Notes under the pieces: model-generated | Told to the model about the DNA's origin: nothing | The model's input: the letters and a program-made list of their open reading frames with translations, nothing else | Database searches by the model: none | Assembly (NCBI RefSeq): GCF_000282495.1 | Contig: NZ_AKJE01000040.1 | Span: 1-64,000 of the forward strand | Reading direction: 5' to 3' | Source of the DNA: Pseudomonas sp. GM79 | Lineage (GTDB): Bacteria > Pseudomonadota > Gammaproteobacteria > Pseudomonadales > Pseudomonadaceae | Length of the DNA: 64,000 bases | Program-made: the position numbers and the translations under genes | Part shown: positions 1 to 7,659 of the stretch, piece after piece | Layout of the letters: every line of letters begins with the position of its first letter | Position numbering within the stretch: position 1 is the stretch's first letter

Positions 1-75
1 TGCGGCCTTCGCGAGCAAGCCCGCTCCCACAGGGGAACGCATTCCAATGTGGGAGCGGGCTTGCTCGCGAAGGCG
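1..75. repeat. REP pair (REPIN) at window edge
   Basis: Two inverted copies of the dominant REP of this genome (core GTGGGAGCGGGCTTGCTCGC) at about 6-32 and 48-73, separated by a short spacer. It lies just upstream of preT. An open reading frame can be read through it into preT, but that is a by-product of the repeat. Confidence 0.9.
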
Positions 76-142
76 GCGGCCCAGACAACAAAAAACCAAT
101 GCCCACCAGAGGCAGTACCTCAATAACCGTGAGGCCAACACC

Positions 143-1510
143 GTGATCAAGACCCTGAACCACCTCCCGCATCCCCATGAGGACGCGGCCACCCTCGCCG
201 GCCATTTCACCGATCTGGCGCCGCCACTCAACGACCGTCAGGCCCATCTGGAAGCCTCCCGCTGCCTGTATTGCTACGACGCGCCCTGCGTGAATGCCTG
301 CCCGAGCGACATCGATATTCCGTCGTTCATCCGCAATATCCATCAGGAGAACGTTCAGGGCGCCGCGCAGAAAATTCTCTCGGCGAATATCCTCGGCGGC
401 AGTTGCGCCCGGGTCTGTCCGACGGAGATCCTGTGCCAGCAAGCCTGCGTGCGCAACAACGCCCAAGAATGCGCGCCGGTGCTGATCGGCCTGTTGCAAC
501 GCTATGCTGTGGACAACGCCCATTTCAGCGAACACCCGTTCCAGCGCGCCGCCCCGACCGGCAAGCGCATCGCCGTGGTCGGTGCCGGCCCGGCCGGTTT
601 GTCGTGTGCGCACCGCAGCGCGATGCACGGCCATGATGTGGTGATTTTCGAGGCACGGGAAAAGGCTGGCGGCCTCAACGAATACGGGATCGCCAAGTAC
701 AAACTGGTGGACGATTACGCGCAGAAGGAACTTGAATTCCTGATGGGCATCGGCGGGATCGAGATTCGCCACGGGCAGAAACTCGGCGACAACCTGACCC
801 TCAGCGAACTGCATCAGCAATTCGATGCGGTGTTCCTTGGCCTCGGTCTGGCCGCCAGCAAACAGCTGGGGCTAGCCCATGAGGATGCCCCCGGCCTGCT
901 CGCCGCCACCGACTACATCCGCGAACTGCGCCAGGCCGATGACCTGACGCAACTGCCACTGGCCGAGCACTGCATTGTCCTTGGTGCCGGCAACACCGCC
1001 ATCGACATGGCCGTGCAAATGGCCCGTCTCGGCGCTCGCGATGTGAATCTGGTGTACCGCCGCGGCGCCCCGGACATGGGCGCCACCGACCACGAACAAG
1101 ACATCGCCAAGGCCAATCAGGTACGGCTACTGACGTGGGCACAACCCGACGAAGTCCTGCTTGATGAGAACGGCCAGGTGCGCGGCATGCGCTTCGCCCG
1201 CACCCGGTTGGTGGAAGGTCGTCTGCAAACCACCGGCGAAACCTTCGAACTGGCCGCCGACGCGATCTTCAAAGCCATCGGCCAAACCTTCGACAACAGC
1301 GCCCTCGCCGATCCGCTGGCCCGTGAACTCAAGCGTCAGGGCGACCGCATCCTCGTCGACGAACAGCTGCGCACCAGCATTCCCGGCGTGTATGCCGGCG
1401 GCGATTGCACCAGCCTCGATCAGGACCTCACCGTGCAGGCCGTGCAACACGGCAAGCTGGCCGCCGAGGCCATCAACGCTCAACTCATGCTCAACGTGGA
1501 GGCTGCGTAA
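143..1510 (+). CDS. preT: NAD-dependent dihydropyrimidine dehydrogenase subunit PreT
   Basis: Flavin/Fe-S subunit of the cytosolic enzyme that reduces uracil and thymine to dihydropyrimidines, the first step of reductive pyrimidine breakdown. The protein belongs to the glutamate-synthase small-subunit family. The N-terminal part carries two cysteine groups for [4Fe-4S] clusters (CLYCYDAPCVNACP and CARVCPTEILCQQAC), followed by an FAD-binding VVGAGPAGLS loop and an NAD(P)H-binding VLGAGNTAIDMA loop. The reading frame is open back to base 47, but that part is REP sequence. The GTG at 143 is preceded by GAGG at 131-134 with good spacing and gives the family N-terminus MIKTLNHLPH, so I chose it (455 aa). 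The stop directly abuts the preA start, so the two are surely co-translated. Confidence 0.93.
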   Translation: MIKTLNHLPHPHEDAATLAGHFTDLAPPLNDRQAHLEASRCLYCYDAPCVNACPSDIDIPSFIRNIHQENVQGAAQKILSANILGGSCARVCPTEILCQQACVRNNAQECAPVLIGLLQRYAVDNAHFSEHPFQRAAPTGKRIAVVGAGPAGLSCAHRSAMHGHDVVIFEAREKAGGLNEYGIAKYKLVDDYAQKELEFLMGIGGIEIRHGQKLGDNLTLSELHQQFDAVFLGLGLAASKQLGLAHEDAPGLLAATDYIRELRQADDLTQLPLAEHCIVLGAGNTAIDMAVQMARLGARDVNLVYRRGAPDMGATDHEQDIAKANQVRLLTWAQPDEVLLDENGQVRGMRFARTRLVEGRLQTTGETFELAADAIFKAIGQTFDNSALADPLARELKRQGDRILVDEQLRTSIPGVYAGGDCTSLDQDLTVQAVQHGKLAAEAINAQLMLNVEAA

Positions 1511-2785
1511 ATGGCCGATCTCTCGATTGTCTTCGCCGGCATCAAAGCCCCCAATCCGTTCTGGCTGGCCTCCGCGCCGCCGACCGACAAAGCCTACAAC
1601 GTGGTTCGCGCGTTCGAGGCTGGCTGGGGCGGCGTGGTCTGGAAAACCCTGGGTGAAGACCCGGCAGCGGTCAACGTGTCATCACGCTACTCGGCGCACT
1701 TCGGGGCTAATCGGGAGGTGCTTGGTTTTAACAACATCGAGCTGATCACCGACCGTTCGCTGGACATCAACCTGCGGGAAATCACCCAAGTCAAAAAGGA
1801 CTGGCCGGACCGCGCGCTGATCGTGTCGCTGATGGTGCCCTGTGTCGAAGAGTCGTGGAAAAACATCCTGCCGCTGGTGGAAGCCACCGGGGCCGATGGC
1901 ATCGAACTGAATTTCGGTTGCCCCCACGGCATGCCGGAACGGGGCATGGGCGCGGCGGTCGGCCAGGTGCCGGAATACGTCGAGCAGGTCACCCGCTGGT
2001 GCAAGACCTATTGCTCGCTGCCGGTGATCGTCAAGCTCACACCGAACATCACCGACATCCGTGTCGCTGCCCGTGCCGCTTACCGTGGCGGGGCCGATGC
2101 GGTGTCGTTGATCAACACGATCAACTCGATCACCAGCGTCAACCTGGAACGCATGGTCGCTAACCCCGCCGTGGGCAGCCAAAGCACCCATGGTGGTTAT
2201 TGCGGTTCGGCGGTGAAGCCGATTGCGCTGAACATGGTCGCCGAGATCGCCCGCGATCCTCAGACCCAAGGCCTGCCGATCTCTGGCATTGGCGGCATCG
2301 GCAGTTGGCGCGATGCGGCAGAATTCATTGCCCTGGGCAGCGGCTCGGTACAGGTGTGCACGGCGGCGATGCTGCATGGTTTCCGGATTGTCGAGGAGAT
2401 GAAGGACGGTTTGTCGCGCTGGATGGACAGTCAGGGCTACGCAAGCGTGTCAGAATTTTCCGGGCGTGCGGTGGGCAATACCACGGACTGGAAGTACCTG
2501 GACATCAACTACCAGGTGATTGCGAAGATTGATCAGGAGGCATGTATCGGTTGCGGTCGCTGCCACATCGCTTGCGAAGATACCTCGCACCAGGCGATTG
2601 CCAGCCTCAAGCAGGCGGACGGGACGCATAAATATGAAGTGATCGATGATGAGTGTGTGGGGTGCAATCTGTGTCAGATCACGTGTCCGGTGCAGGATTG
2701 CATCGAGATGGTGCCGATGGATACGGGCAAGCCGTTTCTGGACTGGAATCATGATCCGAGGAATCCCTATCATGTCGCACCGTAA
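1511..2785 (+). CDS. preA: NAD-dependent dihydropyrimidine dehydrogenase subunit PreA
   Basis: Catalytic FMN subunit (424 aa) that reduces uracil or thymine using electrons from PreT. The first ~300 residues form a dihydroorotate-dehydrogenase-like TIM barrel with the active-site loop NFGCPHGMPERGMGAAVGQ and the phosphate-binding ISGIGGIGSW. The C-terminus carries a two-cluster ferredoxin domain (CIGCGRCHIAC and CVGCNLCQITCP). It begins on the base after the preT stop. The later pathway enzymes (dihydropyrimidinase, beta-ureidopropionase) are not in the window and probably lie upstream of it. Confidence 0.95.
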   Translation: MADLSIVFAGIKAPNPFWLASAPPTDKAYNVVRAFEAGWGGVVWKTLGEDPAAVNVSSRYSAHFGANREVLGFNNIELITDRSLDINLREITQVKKDWPDRALIVSLMVPCVEESWKNILPLVEATGADGIELNFGCPHGMPERGMGAAVGQVPEYVEQVTRWCKTYCSLPVIVKLTPNITDIRVAARAAYRGGADAVSLINTINSITSVNLERMVANPAVGSQSTHGGYCGSAVKPIALNMVAEIARDPQTQGLPISGIGGIGSWRDAAEFIALGSGSVQVCTAAMLHGFRIVEEMKDGLSRWMDSQGYASVSEFSGRAVGNTTDWKYLDINYQVIAKIDQEACIGCGRCHIACEDTSHQAIASLKQADGTHKYEVIDDECVGCNLCQITCPVQDCIEMVPMDTGKPFLDWNHDPRNPYHVAP

Positions 2786-2807
2786 GGACTGCGTCACCTG
2801 AACTGAC

Positions 2808-2909
2808 GCCTTCGCGAGCAAGCCCGCTCCCACATTGGATCACCTTCGTGCACAAATACTGTGTTCGCTAGAGATTTAATGTGGGAGCGGGCTTGCTCGC
2901 GAAGAGGCC
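2808..2909. repeat. REP pair
   Basis: Inverted REP copies at about 2808-2834 and 2879-2908 between the convergent preA and the TetR-family gene. The spacer is AT-rich. It may also act as a bidirectional 3' end; no separate terminator is visible. Confidence 0.9.
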
Positions 2910-2928
2910 GGCAATAGTGCCAAAAATC

Positions 2929-3549
2929 TCAAGGTTCCAACCCAATCCCACGCAATATCACGCTTGTCACCGTCTGCACCGCCCGCTCGAACTGCATGTC
3001 CGACAGCGGCTGGTGATCATTAAGAATATTCACCTGGTGATCGAAGTCGGCGTAGTGCTGGGTCGAGGCCCAGATCATGTACAGCAGGCTGGACGGCTCC
3101 ACCGGCAGGATGCGTTTGTCCTCCACCCACTGGCGAATTTTCGCTTCTTTCATCTTGGCCCAGTCGTACAGACTGGCGTCCAGTTTCTCGCCCAGTGTCG
3201 GCGCACCGTGGATGATTTCGTTGGCCCAGACTTTCGAGCCGTACGGCCGGCTGCGGGAATGGTTCATCTTGGCGCGGATGTAGCTGCTGAGCACCACTCG
3301 CGGGTCATCGAACATCTCGAAGCACAAGGCGTCCTGCTTCCAGACCTCCAGTAAACCCAGGAGCACCGCGCTGTACAACTCGCTCTTGGTGCTGAAGTAA
3401 TAATGCAGATTGGAACGCGGCAGTTGCACTTCGGCGGCGATGTCGGCCATGGCGGTGCTGCCGAAACCTTTTTCGGCGAAGACTTTTTCGGCCCCCAGCA
3501 GAATCTTTTCGACGTTACTGCGACGAATCTCGATCTTGTGATTGCCCAT
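2929..3549 (-). CDS. TetR-family regulator, RutR-like
   Basis: DNA-binding repressor of 206 aa. The N-terminal helix-turn-helix (about residues 10-60) reads NVEKILLGAEKVFAEKGFGSTAMADIAAEVQLPRSNLHYYF in family style, followed by an all-helical ligand domain of the YcdC/RutR type. The reading frame continues upstream to 3705 through non-coding sequence. The ATG at 3549 (MGNHKIEIRR) has AGGGAG just before it and is the natural start. RutR-type regulators sense uracil/thymine, and the gene is convergent with preTA, so control of pyrimidine catabolism is likely. That role is inferred from family and position. Confidence 0.85.
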   Translation of the reverse strand: MGNHKIEIRRSNVEKILLGAEKVFAEKGFGSTAMADIAAEVQLPRSNLHYYFSTKSELYSAVLLGLLEVWKQDALCFEMFDDPRVVLSSYIRAKMNHSRSRPYGSKVWANEIIHGAPTLGEKLDASLYDWAKMKEAKIRQWVEDKRILPVEPSSLLYMIWASTQHYADFDHQVNILNDHQPLSDMQFERAVQTVTSVILRGIGLEP

Positions 3550-3680
3550 GAGGGCTCCCTGACAACAGCGTTGGTCAAGACTAGCATCCGCTCTGGATCG
3601 GGGCGACAGGGGAAAACGAAACTTCGTACGGTGGTCTTGCGGCTCAGTGACAGTCAACATTGATGTCGGCTGACAGACCG

Positions 3681-3711
3681 CCATCGCGAGCAGTCTCGCT
3701 CCCACAGAGGT
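3681..3711. repeat. Degenerate solitary REP half
   Basis: A single decayed REP copy (GCGAGCAGTCTCGCTCCCAC) with no partner. It sits in the 336-base gap between the TetR gene and the porin; the remainder of that gap is the porin promoter region. Confidence 0.55.
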
Positions 3712-3767
3712 CTGCGTTTACCCATCCCCAGCCATAACCGGTCGCTTCCCATTGAAGGTGGTCTTCG

Positions 3768-3852
3768 ACAAGTCATCGTATAACTTGTGATTGACATCCC
3801 CTTAAAGCCTCGCAAATAATCGCCGCCAATGTTGTACGACGACGTATAACAA
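3768..3852. promoter_or_regulatory. Candidate uronate operators upstream of the porin
   Basis: An inverted repeat ACAAGT-N9-ACTTGT spans 3768-3788. A second related site, TTGTACGACGACGTATAAC, starts at 3832. The half CAAGTCAT followed by AAC recurs at 5404-5419 in front of udh. Spacing and placement before two genes of one pathway suggest operators of a GntR-family uronate/aldarate regulator. No such regulator gene is in the window, so the assignment is inference. Confidence 0.4.
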
Positions 3853-3885
3853 AATAAAAATAACAAAAACCAAGGGAACGTTATC

Positions 3886-5181
3886 GTGAGCAGACTCGCC
3901 CGCCATTCCTTCGCCGACACCCCTCGCTCCACCTTCGTCCGTCGCCATACCCTCAGCCTGATCGGTTGCAGCAGCCTGGCCTTCGTCCTGCCCATGATCA
4001 GCCAGGCCGAAGGTTTCGTCGATGACGCCAAGGCCACGCTGAACCTGCGTAACGCCTATATCAATCGCAACTTCACCAACCCGAACAATGCCCAGGGCAA
4101 GGCTGAAGAGTGGACGCAAAACTTCATCCTCGACGCCAAATCCGGGTTCACCCAAGGCCCCGTCGGTTTCGGCGTGGATGTGCTCGGTATGTATTCGCAG
4201 AAACTCGACGGCGGTAAGGGCACGGGCGGCACGCAATTGCTGCCGATCCATGATGACGGCCGCCCCGCCGACAATTTCGGCCGTCTGGGTGTGGCGCTGA
4301 AAGCCAAGGTGTCGAAAACCGAATTGAAGGTCGGGGAATGGATGCCGGTGCTGCCGATCCTGCGCTCCGATGATGGTCGCTCGCTGCCGCAAACCTTTCG
4401 CGGCGGCCAGGTCACCTCCACCGAACTCAGCGGCCTGACGCTCTATGGCGGCCAGTTCCGCGGCAACAGCCCGCGCAATGACGCGAGCATGGAGGACATG
4501 TCGATGAACGGCAGAGGCGCGTTCACCTCCGACCGCTTCAACTTTGGCGGCGGCGAGTATGCGTTCAATGAAAAGCGCACTCAGGTCGGCGTCTGGTACG
4601 CGAAACTCAGCGACATTTACCAGCAGCAGTATTTCAACCTGAGCCATAGCCAGCCCATGGGCGACTGGACCCTGGGTGCCAACCTCGGTTACTTCATCGG
4701 CAAGGAAGACGGCAACGCCCTGGCCGGCGACCTCGATAACAAAACCGCGTTTGCCCTGCTCTCGGCCAAATATGGCGGCAACACCTTCTATGTCGGCCTG
4801 CAAAAACTCAGCGGCGACAGCGCCTGGATGCGCGTCAACGGCACCAGCGGCGGCACGCTGGCCAACGACAGCTACAACGCCAGCTATGACAACGCCAAGG
4901 AACGCTCCTGGCAGGTGCGTCACGACTACAACTTCGTCGCCCTCGGCATCCCCGGCCTGACGCTGATGAACCGCTACATCAGCGGCGATAACGTGCACAC
5001 CGGAGCGATCACCGATGGCAAGGAATGGGGCCGCGAATCAGAACTGGCCTACACCGTGCAAAGCGGCGTGCTGAAGAGCCTCAACGTCAAATGGCGCAAC
5101 GCGACCATCCGCCGCGATTTCAGCACCAACGAATTTGATGAGAACAGGATCTTTATCAGTTACCCGATTTCGTTGTTGTGA
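3886..5181 (+). CDS. OprD-family outer-membrane porin
   Basis: Substrate-specific 18-strand porin of the OprD family, 431 aa. It has a long N-terminal extension, a hydrophobic signal segment and a cleavage-like ISQAEG at about 40-43. The mature part begins GFVDDAKATLNLRNAYINRNF, the usual OprD start, and contains the family LLPIHDDGRPADNFGR loop and a terminal aromatic strand. The start is GTG with AAGGGA about 9 bases upstream. It precedes uronate dehydrogenase and a lactonase in the same direction, so it probably admits hexuronates or aldarates. The exact substrate is inferred from context. Confidence 0.9.
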   Translation: MSRLARHSFADTPRSTFVRRHTLSLIGCSSLAFVLPMISQAEGFVDDAKATLNLRNAYINRNFTNPNNAQGKAEEWTQNFILDAKSGFTQGPVGFGVDVLGMYSQKLDGGKGTGGTQLLPIHDDGRPADNFGRLGVALKAKVSKTELKVGEWMPVLPILRSDDGRSLPQTFRGGQVTSTELSGLTLYGGQFRGNSPRNDASMEDMSMNGRGAFTSDRFNFGGGEYAFNEKRTQVGVWYAKLSDIYQQQYFNLSHSQPMGDWTLGANLGYFIGKEDGNALAGDLDNKTAFALLSAKYGGNTFYVGLQKLSGDSAWMRVNGTSGGTLANDSYNASYDNAKERSWQVRHDYNFVALGIPGLTLMNRYISGDNVHTGAITDGKEWGRESELAYTVQSGVLKSLNVKWRNATIRRDFSTNEFDENRIFISYPISLL

Positions 5182-5214
5182 GGCGCGGCACTTTTGCAGG
5201 TTGGCATAAATCCC

Positions 5215-5307
5215 ATGTGGGAGCGGGCTTGCTCGCGAAGGCGGTGTGTCAGGCGACACTAATGTTGACTGTGCCGCCGTCTTCGCGAGCAAGCCCGCTC
5301 CCACAGG
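5215..5307. repeat. REP pair
   Basis: Two inverted REP copies between the porin and udh, with a spacer that includes GACACTAATGTTGACTGTG, a spacer type seen in several other pairs here. Confidence 0.9.
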
Positions 5308-5401
5308 TTCGGCACATTCATGAGGGATGAATGAACATGACCCTCCGTCAATTTCAATCAAAGTCGCGTTGACAAGCACCGGAAAGCCTAACAATACTTC
5401 G

Positions 5402-5424
5402 ACCAAGTCATACGACAACCTACA
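5402..5424. promoter_or_regulatory. Candidate uronate operator upstream of udh
   Basis: CAAGTCATACGACAAC at 5404-5419 shares its first eight bases and the final AAC with the site at 3769-3784 before the porin, and lies about 45 bases before the udh start. Confidence 0.35.
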
Positions 5425-5462
5425 ACAACCAATAACTACAATTATCTAGCTCAGGGATTTAC

Positions 5463-6275
5463 ATGACGAACACATCCCCATTCAATCGCCTGCTCCTGAC
5501 CGGCGCCGCCGGTGGCCTCGGCAAAGTCCTGCGCGAACGCCTGCGACCTTACGCCAACGTACTCCGTCTGTCGGACATCGCCGACATGGCGCCAGCCATT
5601 GATGATCGCGAAGAAGTCGTGCCGTGCGACCTCGCCGACAAGCAAGCGGTGCATCAACTGGTCGAAGGCGTGGACGCGATCCTGCACTTCGGCGGCGTGT
5701 CGGTTGAGCGTCCGTTCGAAGAGATCCTCGGTGCCAACATCTGCGGCGTGTTCCATATCTACGAAGCGGCCCGTCGCCATGGTGTGAAGCGGGTGATTTT
5801 CGCCAGTTCCAACCACGTCATCGGCTTTTACAAGCAGGAAAAAACCCTCGACGCCCACTCCCCTCGCCGCCCGGACAGCTATTACGGCTTGTCCAAGTCC
5901 TACGGCGAAGACATGGCCAGTTTCTACTTCGATCGCTATGGCATCGAAACCGTCAGCATCCGCATCGGCTCCTCGTTCCCGGAACCACAGAACCGCCGAA
6001 TGATGAGCACCTGGCTGAGCTTCGACGACATGACCCAACTGCTCGAACGCGCGTTGTACACCCCGAATGTCGGCCACACCGTGGTGTACGGCATGTCCGC
6101 CAACAAGAGCGTCTGGTGGGACAACCGTTTCGCCGCACACCTGGGTTATGCGCCACAGGACACGTCCGAAGTCTTCCGCGAAAAAGTCGAAGCCCAACCA
6201 ATGCCTGCCGAGGATGATCCGGCCCGGGTTTATCAGGGTGGTGCCTTTGTCGCGGCCGGACCGTTCGGCGACTGA
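5463..6275 (+). CDS. udh: Uronate dehydrogenase
   Basis: NAD-dependent short-chain dehydrogenase/epimerase-family enzyme (270 aa) that oxidises D-galacturonate and D-glucuronate to the aldaro-lactones. Visible features are the Rossmann glycine motif TGAAGGLGK (about residues 13-21), FASSNHVIGFY and the catalytic YYGLSK motif (Tyr at about 140). Length and wording match the Pseudomonas Udh proteins very closely. The start ATG follows an AGGG-containing region. The next gene, a lactonase 45 bases downstream, would open its product. The natural inner-membrane transporter of this locus is missing (see the remnant at 7258). Confidence 0.95.
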   Translation: MTNTSPFNRLLLTGAAGGLGKVLRERLRPYANVLRLSDIADMAPAIDDREEVVPCDLADKQAVHQLVEGVDAILHFGGVSVERPFEEILGANICGVFHIYEAARRHGVKRVIFASSNHVIGFYKQEKTLDAHSPRRPDSYYGLSKSYGEDMASFYFDRYGIETVSIRIGSSFPEPQNRRMMSTWLSFDDMTQLLERALYTPNVGHTVVYGMSANKSVWWDNRFAAHLGYAPQDTSEVFREKVEAQPMPAEDDPARVYQGGAFVAAGPFGD

Positions 6276-6320
6276 GCCCTCGCCAATCCCCACATAACAA
6301 AGCCAAGGGAACGCGTTGCC

Positions 6321-7214
6321 ATGCAAGCCGAATTGATTGTCGATGCCCGCAATGCGGTCGGTGAAAGCCCGGTGTGGGTCCCCGAGGAAAACGCCCTGTA
6401 CTGGGTCGATATTCCGACCGGTGGATTACAGCGCTGGAATGCCGACAGCGGGCACGTTCACGCCTGGAAAGCCCCGCAAATGCTCGCCTGCATCGCTCGT
6501 CACAGCGCGGGTGGCTGGGTCGCTGGCATGGAAAGCGGATTCTTTCACCTGCACCCGCACAACGATGGCAGCCTCGACAGCGAACTGCTGGCGCGCGTCG
6601 ATCACGCCCGCCCCGACATGCGCCTGAACGATGGCCGCTGCGATCGTCAGGGCCGTTTCTGGGCCGGCAGCATGGTGCTGAACATGGGCGCCAACGCCGC
6701 CGACGGCACGCTCTATCGCTACAGCGCCGGACAACCCGGGCCGCTCGACGCCCGGCTCAGCGGTTTCATCGTGCCCAACGGCCTGGGTTTCAGCCCGGAC
6801 GGCAAGACCATGTACCTCTCGGATTCGCACCCGAATGTGCAGCAGATCTGGGCCTTCGATTACGACATCGACAGCGGCACGCCGTCCAACCGTCGGCTGT
6901 TCGTCGACATGCATCACTTCCTTGGCCGCCCCGATGGCGCGGCGGTGGATGCCGAAGGTTGCTATTGGATCTGCGCTAACGACGCCGGGCTGATTCACCG
7001 TTTCACCCCCGATGGCCGACTGGATCGTTCGCTCCCCGTGCCGGTGAAGAAACCGACCATGTGCGCCTTTGGTGGCAGCCAGCTCGATACGCTGTTTGTA
7101 ACCTCGATCCGTCCCGCTGACGACCTTGACGAACAGTCGCTGGCCGGCGGCGTGTTCGCCCTCAACCCCGGCGTCAAAGGCTTGCCGGAACCCGTGTTCA
7201 ACGAATGGCTTTAA
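6321..7214 (+). CDS. SMP-30/gluconolactonase-family lactonase
   Basis: Six-bladed beta-propeller metal-dependent lactonase, 297 aa. Family motifs are the early GESPVW with metal-ligand Glu, RLNDGRCDRQGRFW in the middle, and NGLGFSPDGKTMYLSDS late in the chain. Following Udh it is expected to hydrolyse galactaro- or glucaro-lactone to the aldarate. AAGGGA stands about 8 bases before the ATG. It is the last intact gene of the uronate module. Confidence 0.9.
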   Translation: MQAELIVDARNAVGESPVWVPEENALYWVDIPTGGLQRWNADSGHVHAWKAPQMLACIARHSAGGWVAGMESGFFHLHPHNDGSLDSELLARVDHARPDMRLNDGRCDRQGRFWAGSMVLNMGANAADGTLYRYSAGQPGPLDARLSGFIVPNGLGFSPDGKTMYLSDSHPNVQQIWAFDYDIDSGTPSNRRLFVDMHHFLGRPDGAAVDAEGCYWICANDAGLIHRFTPDGRLDRSLPVPVKKPTMCAFGGSQLDTLFVTSIRPADDLDEQSLAGGVFALNPGVKGLPEPVFNEWL

Positions 7215-7257
7215 CCCTCTGCTGCATCGCTGTGCCTTGAATAAAAACAACAAGACA

Positions 7258-7377
7258 GGGATGGTCATCATTCTCGGCGGGATTCTCTCGGGTATCTTCA
7301 CCACCACCGAATCGGCGGCTGATGGCCGTGACCTACATTCCAGCGCTGTTGGTTGCCGCATTTGGTGTTATGACCTC
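7258..7377 (+). pseudogene. Remnant of a TRAP transporter large permease (DctM)
   Basis: From 7261 one frame reads MVIILGGILSGIFTTTESAA, a conserved DctM-type segment (compare the family pattern IILGGIxSGIFTPTEAAAVAV). At 7321 the frame shifts by one base and continues MAVTYIPALLVAAFGVMT, typical TRAP transmembrane sequence. No start, no N-terminal half and no DctP or DctQ genes remain. Related pseudomonads carry the TRAP genes directly after the lactonase (known from memory). This is therefore the scar of a deletion plus a frameshift. Confidence 0.7.
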
Positions 7378-7485
7378 AAAAGATCGCAGCCTGCGGCAGC
7401 TCGTCGGAATCGCGCACACCCGTGAAATATAAGACGAACACAAATCCTGTAGGAGCTGCCGCAGGCTGCGATCTTTTCGACCATT
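7376..7485. repeat. Inverted repeat pair of a second intergenic family
   Basis: AAAAGATCGCAGCCTGCGGC at about 7376 and its inverse GCCGCAGGCTGCGATCTTTT at about 7462-7481 face each other across about 60 bases. The same family recurs at 36142-36250. It is a REP-like element different from the main REP. Confidence 0.75.
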
Positions 7486-7503
7486 CAACGCAGGGCGAAA
7501 ATC

Positions 7504-7659
7504 ATGACCCTCAACATCCTCGAACTCGAAGACGAACTCACCCGTCTAGTGGACAACGGTTTTTGGCTACCGCTACGCCAACAGCTGAGTCAGCACCGCG
7601 CGCAACTTGCCGGGTTTCACCGGTTTGTTCAGCAGCGGTGCGTCGAGTCGCTGCAATGA
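7504..7659 (+). other. Short orphan reading frame, possibly a truncated gene start
   Basis: An ATG with AGGG 7 bases upstream opens a 51-codon frame starting MTLNILELEDELTRLVDNGFW. The first ~24 residues look like a genuine protein start. The rest is antisense to the end of the kinase gene at 7573 and is not convincing. It may be the 5' stub of a gene removed by the rearrangement that erased the TRAP genes. I do not recognise a family. Confidence 0.25.

Noticed and set aside
47..142. N-terminal extension of preT beginning [11 protein letters not shown]
   Set aside because: This is translation of a REP; the GTG at 143 has a ribosome site and the conserved N-terminus. Similar REP-derived starts ([17 protein letters not shown]) were removed from other genes.
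3802..4998. 398-codon minus-strand frame
   Set aside because: Antisense to the OprD-family porin and its promoter.
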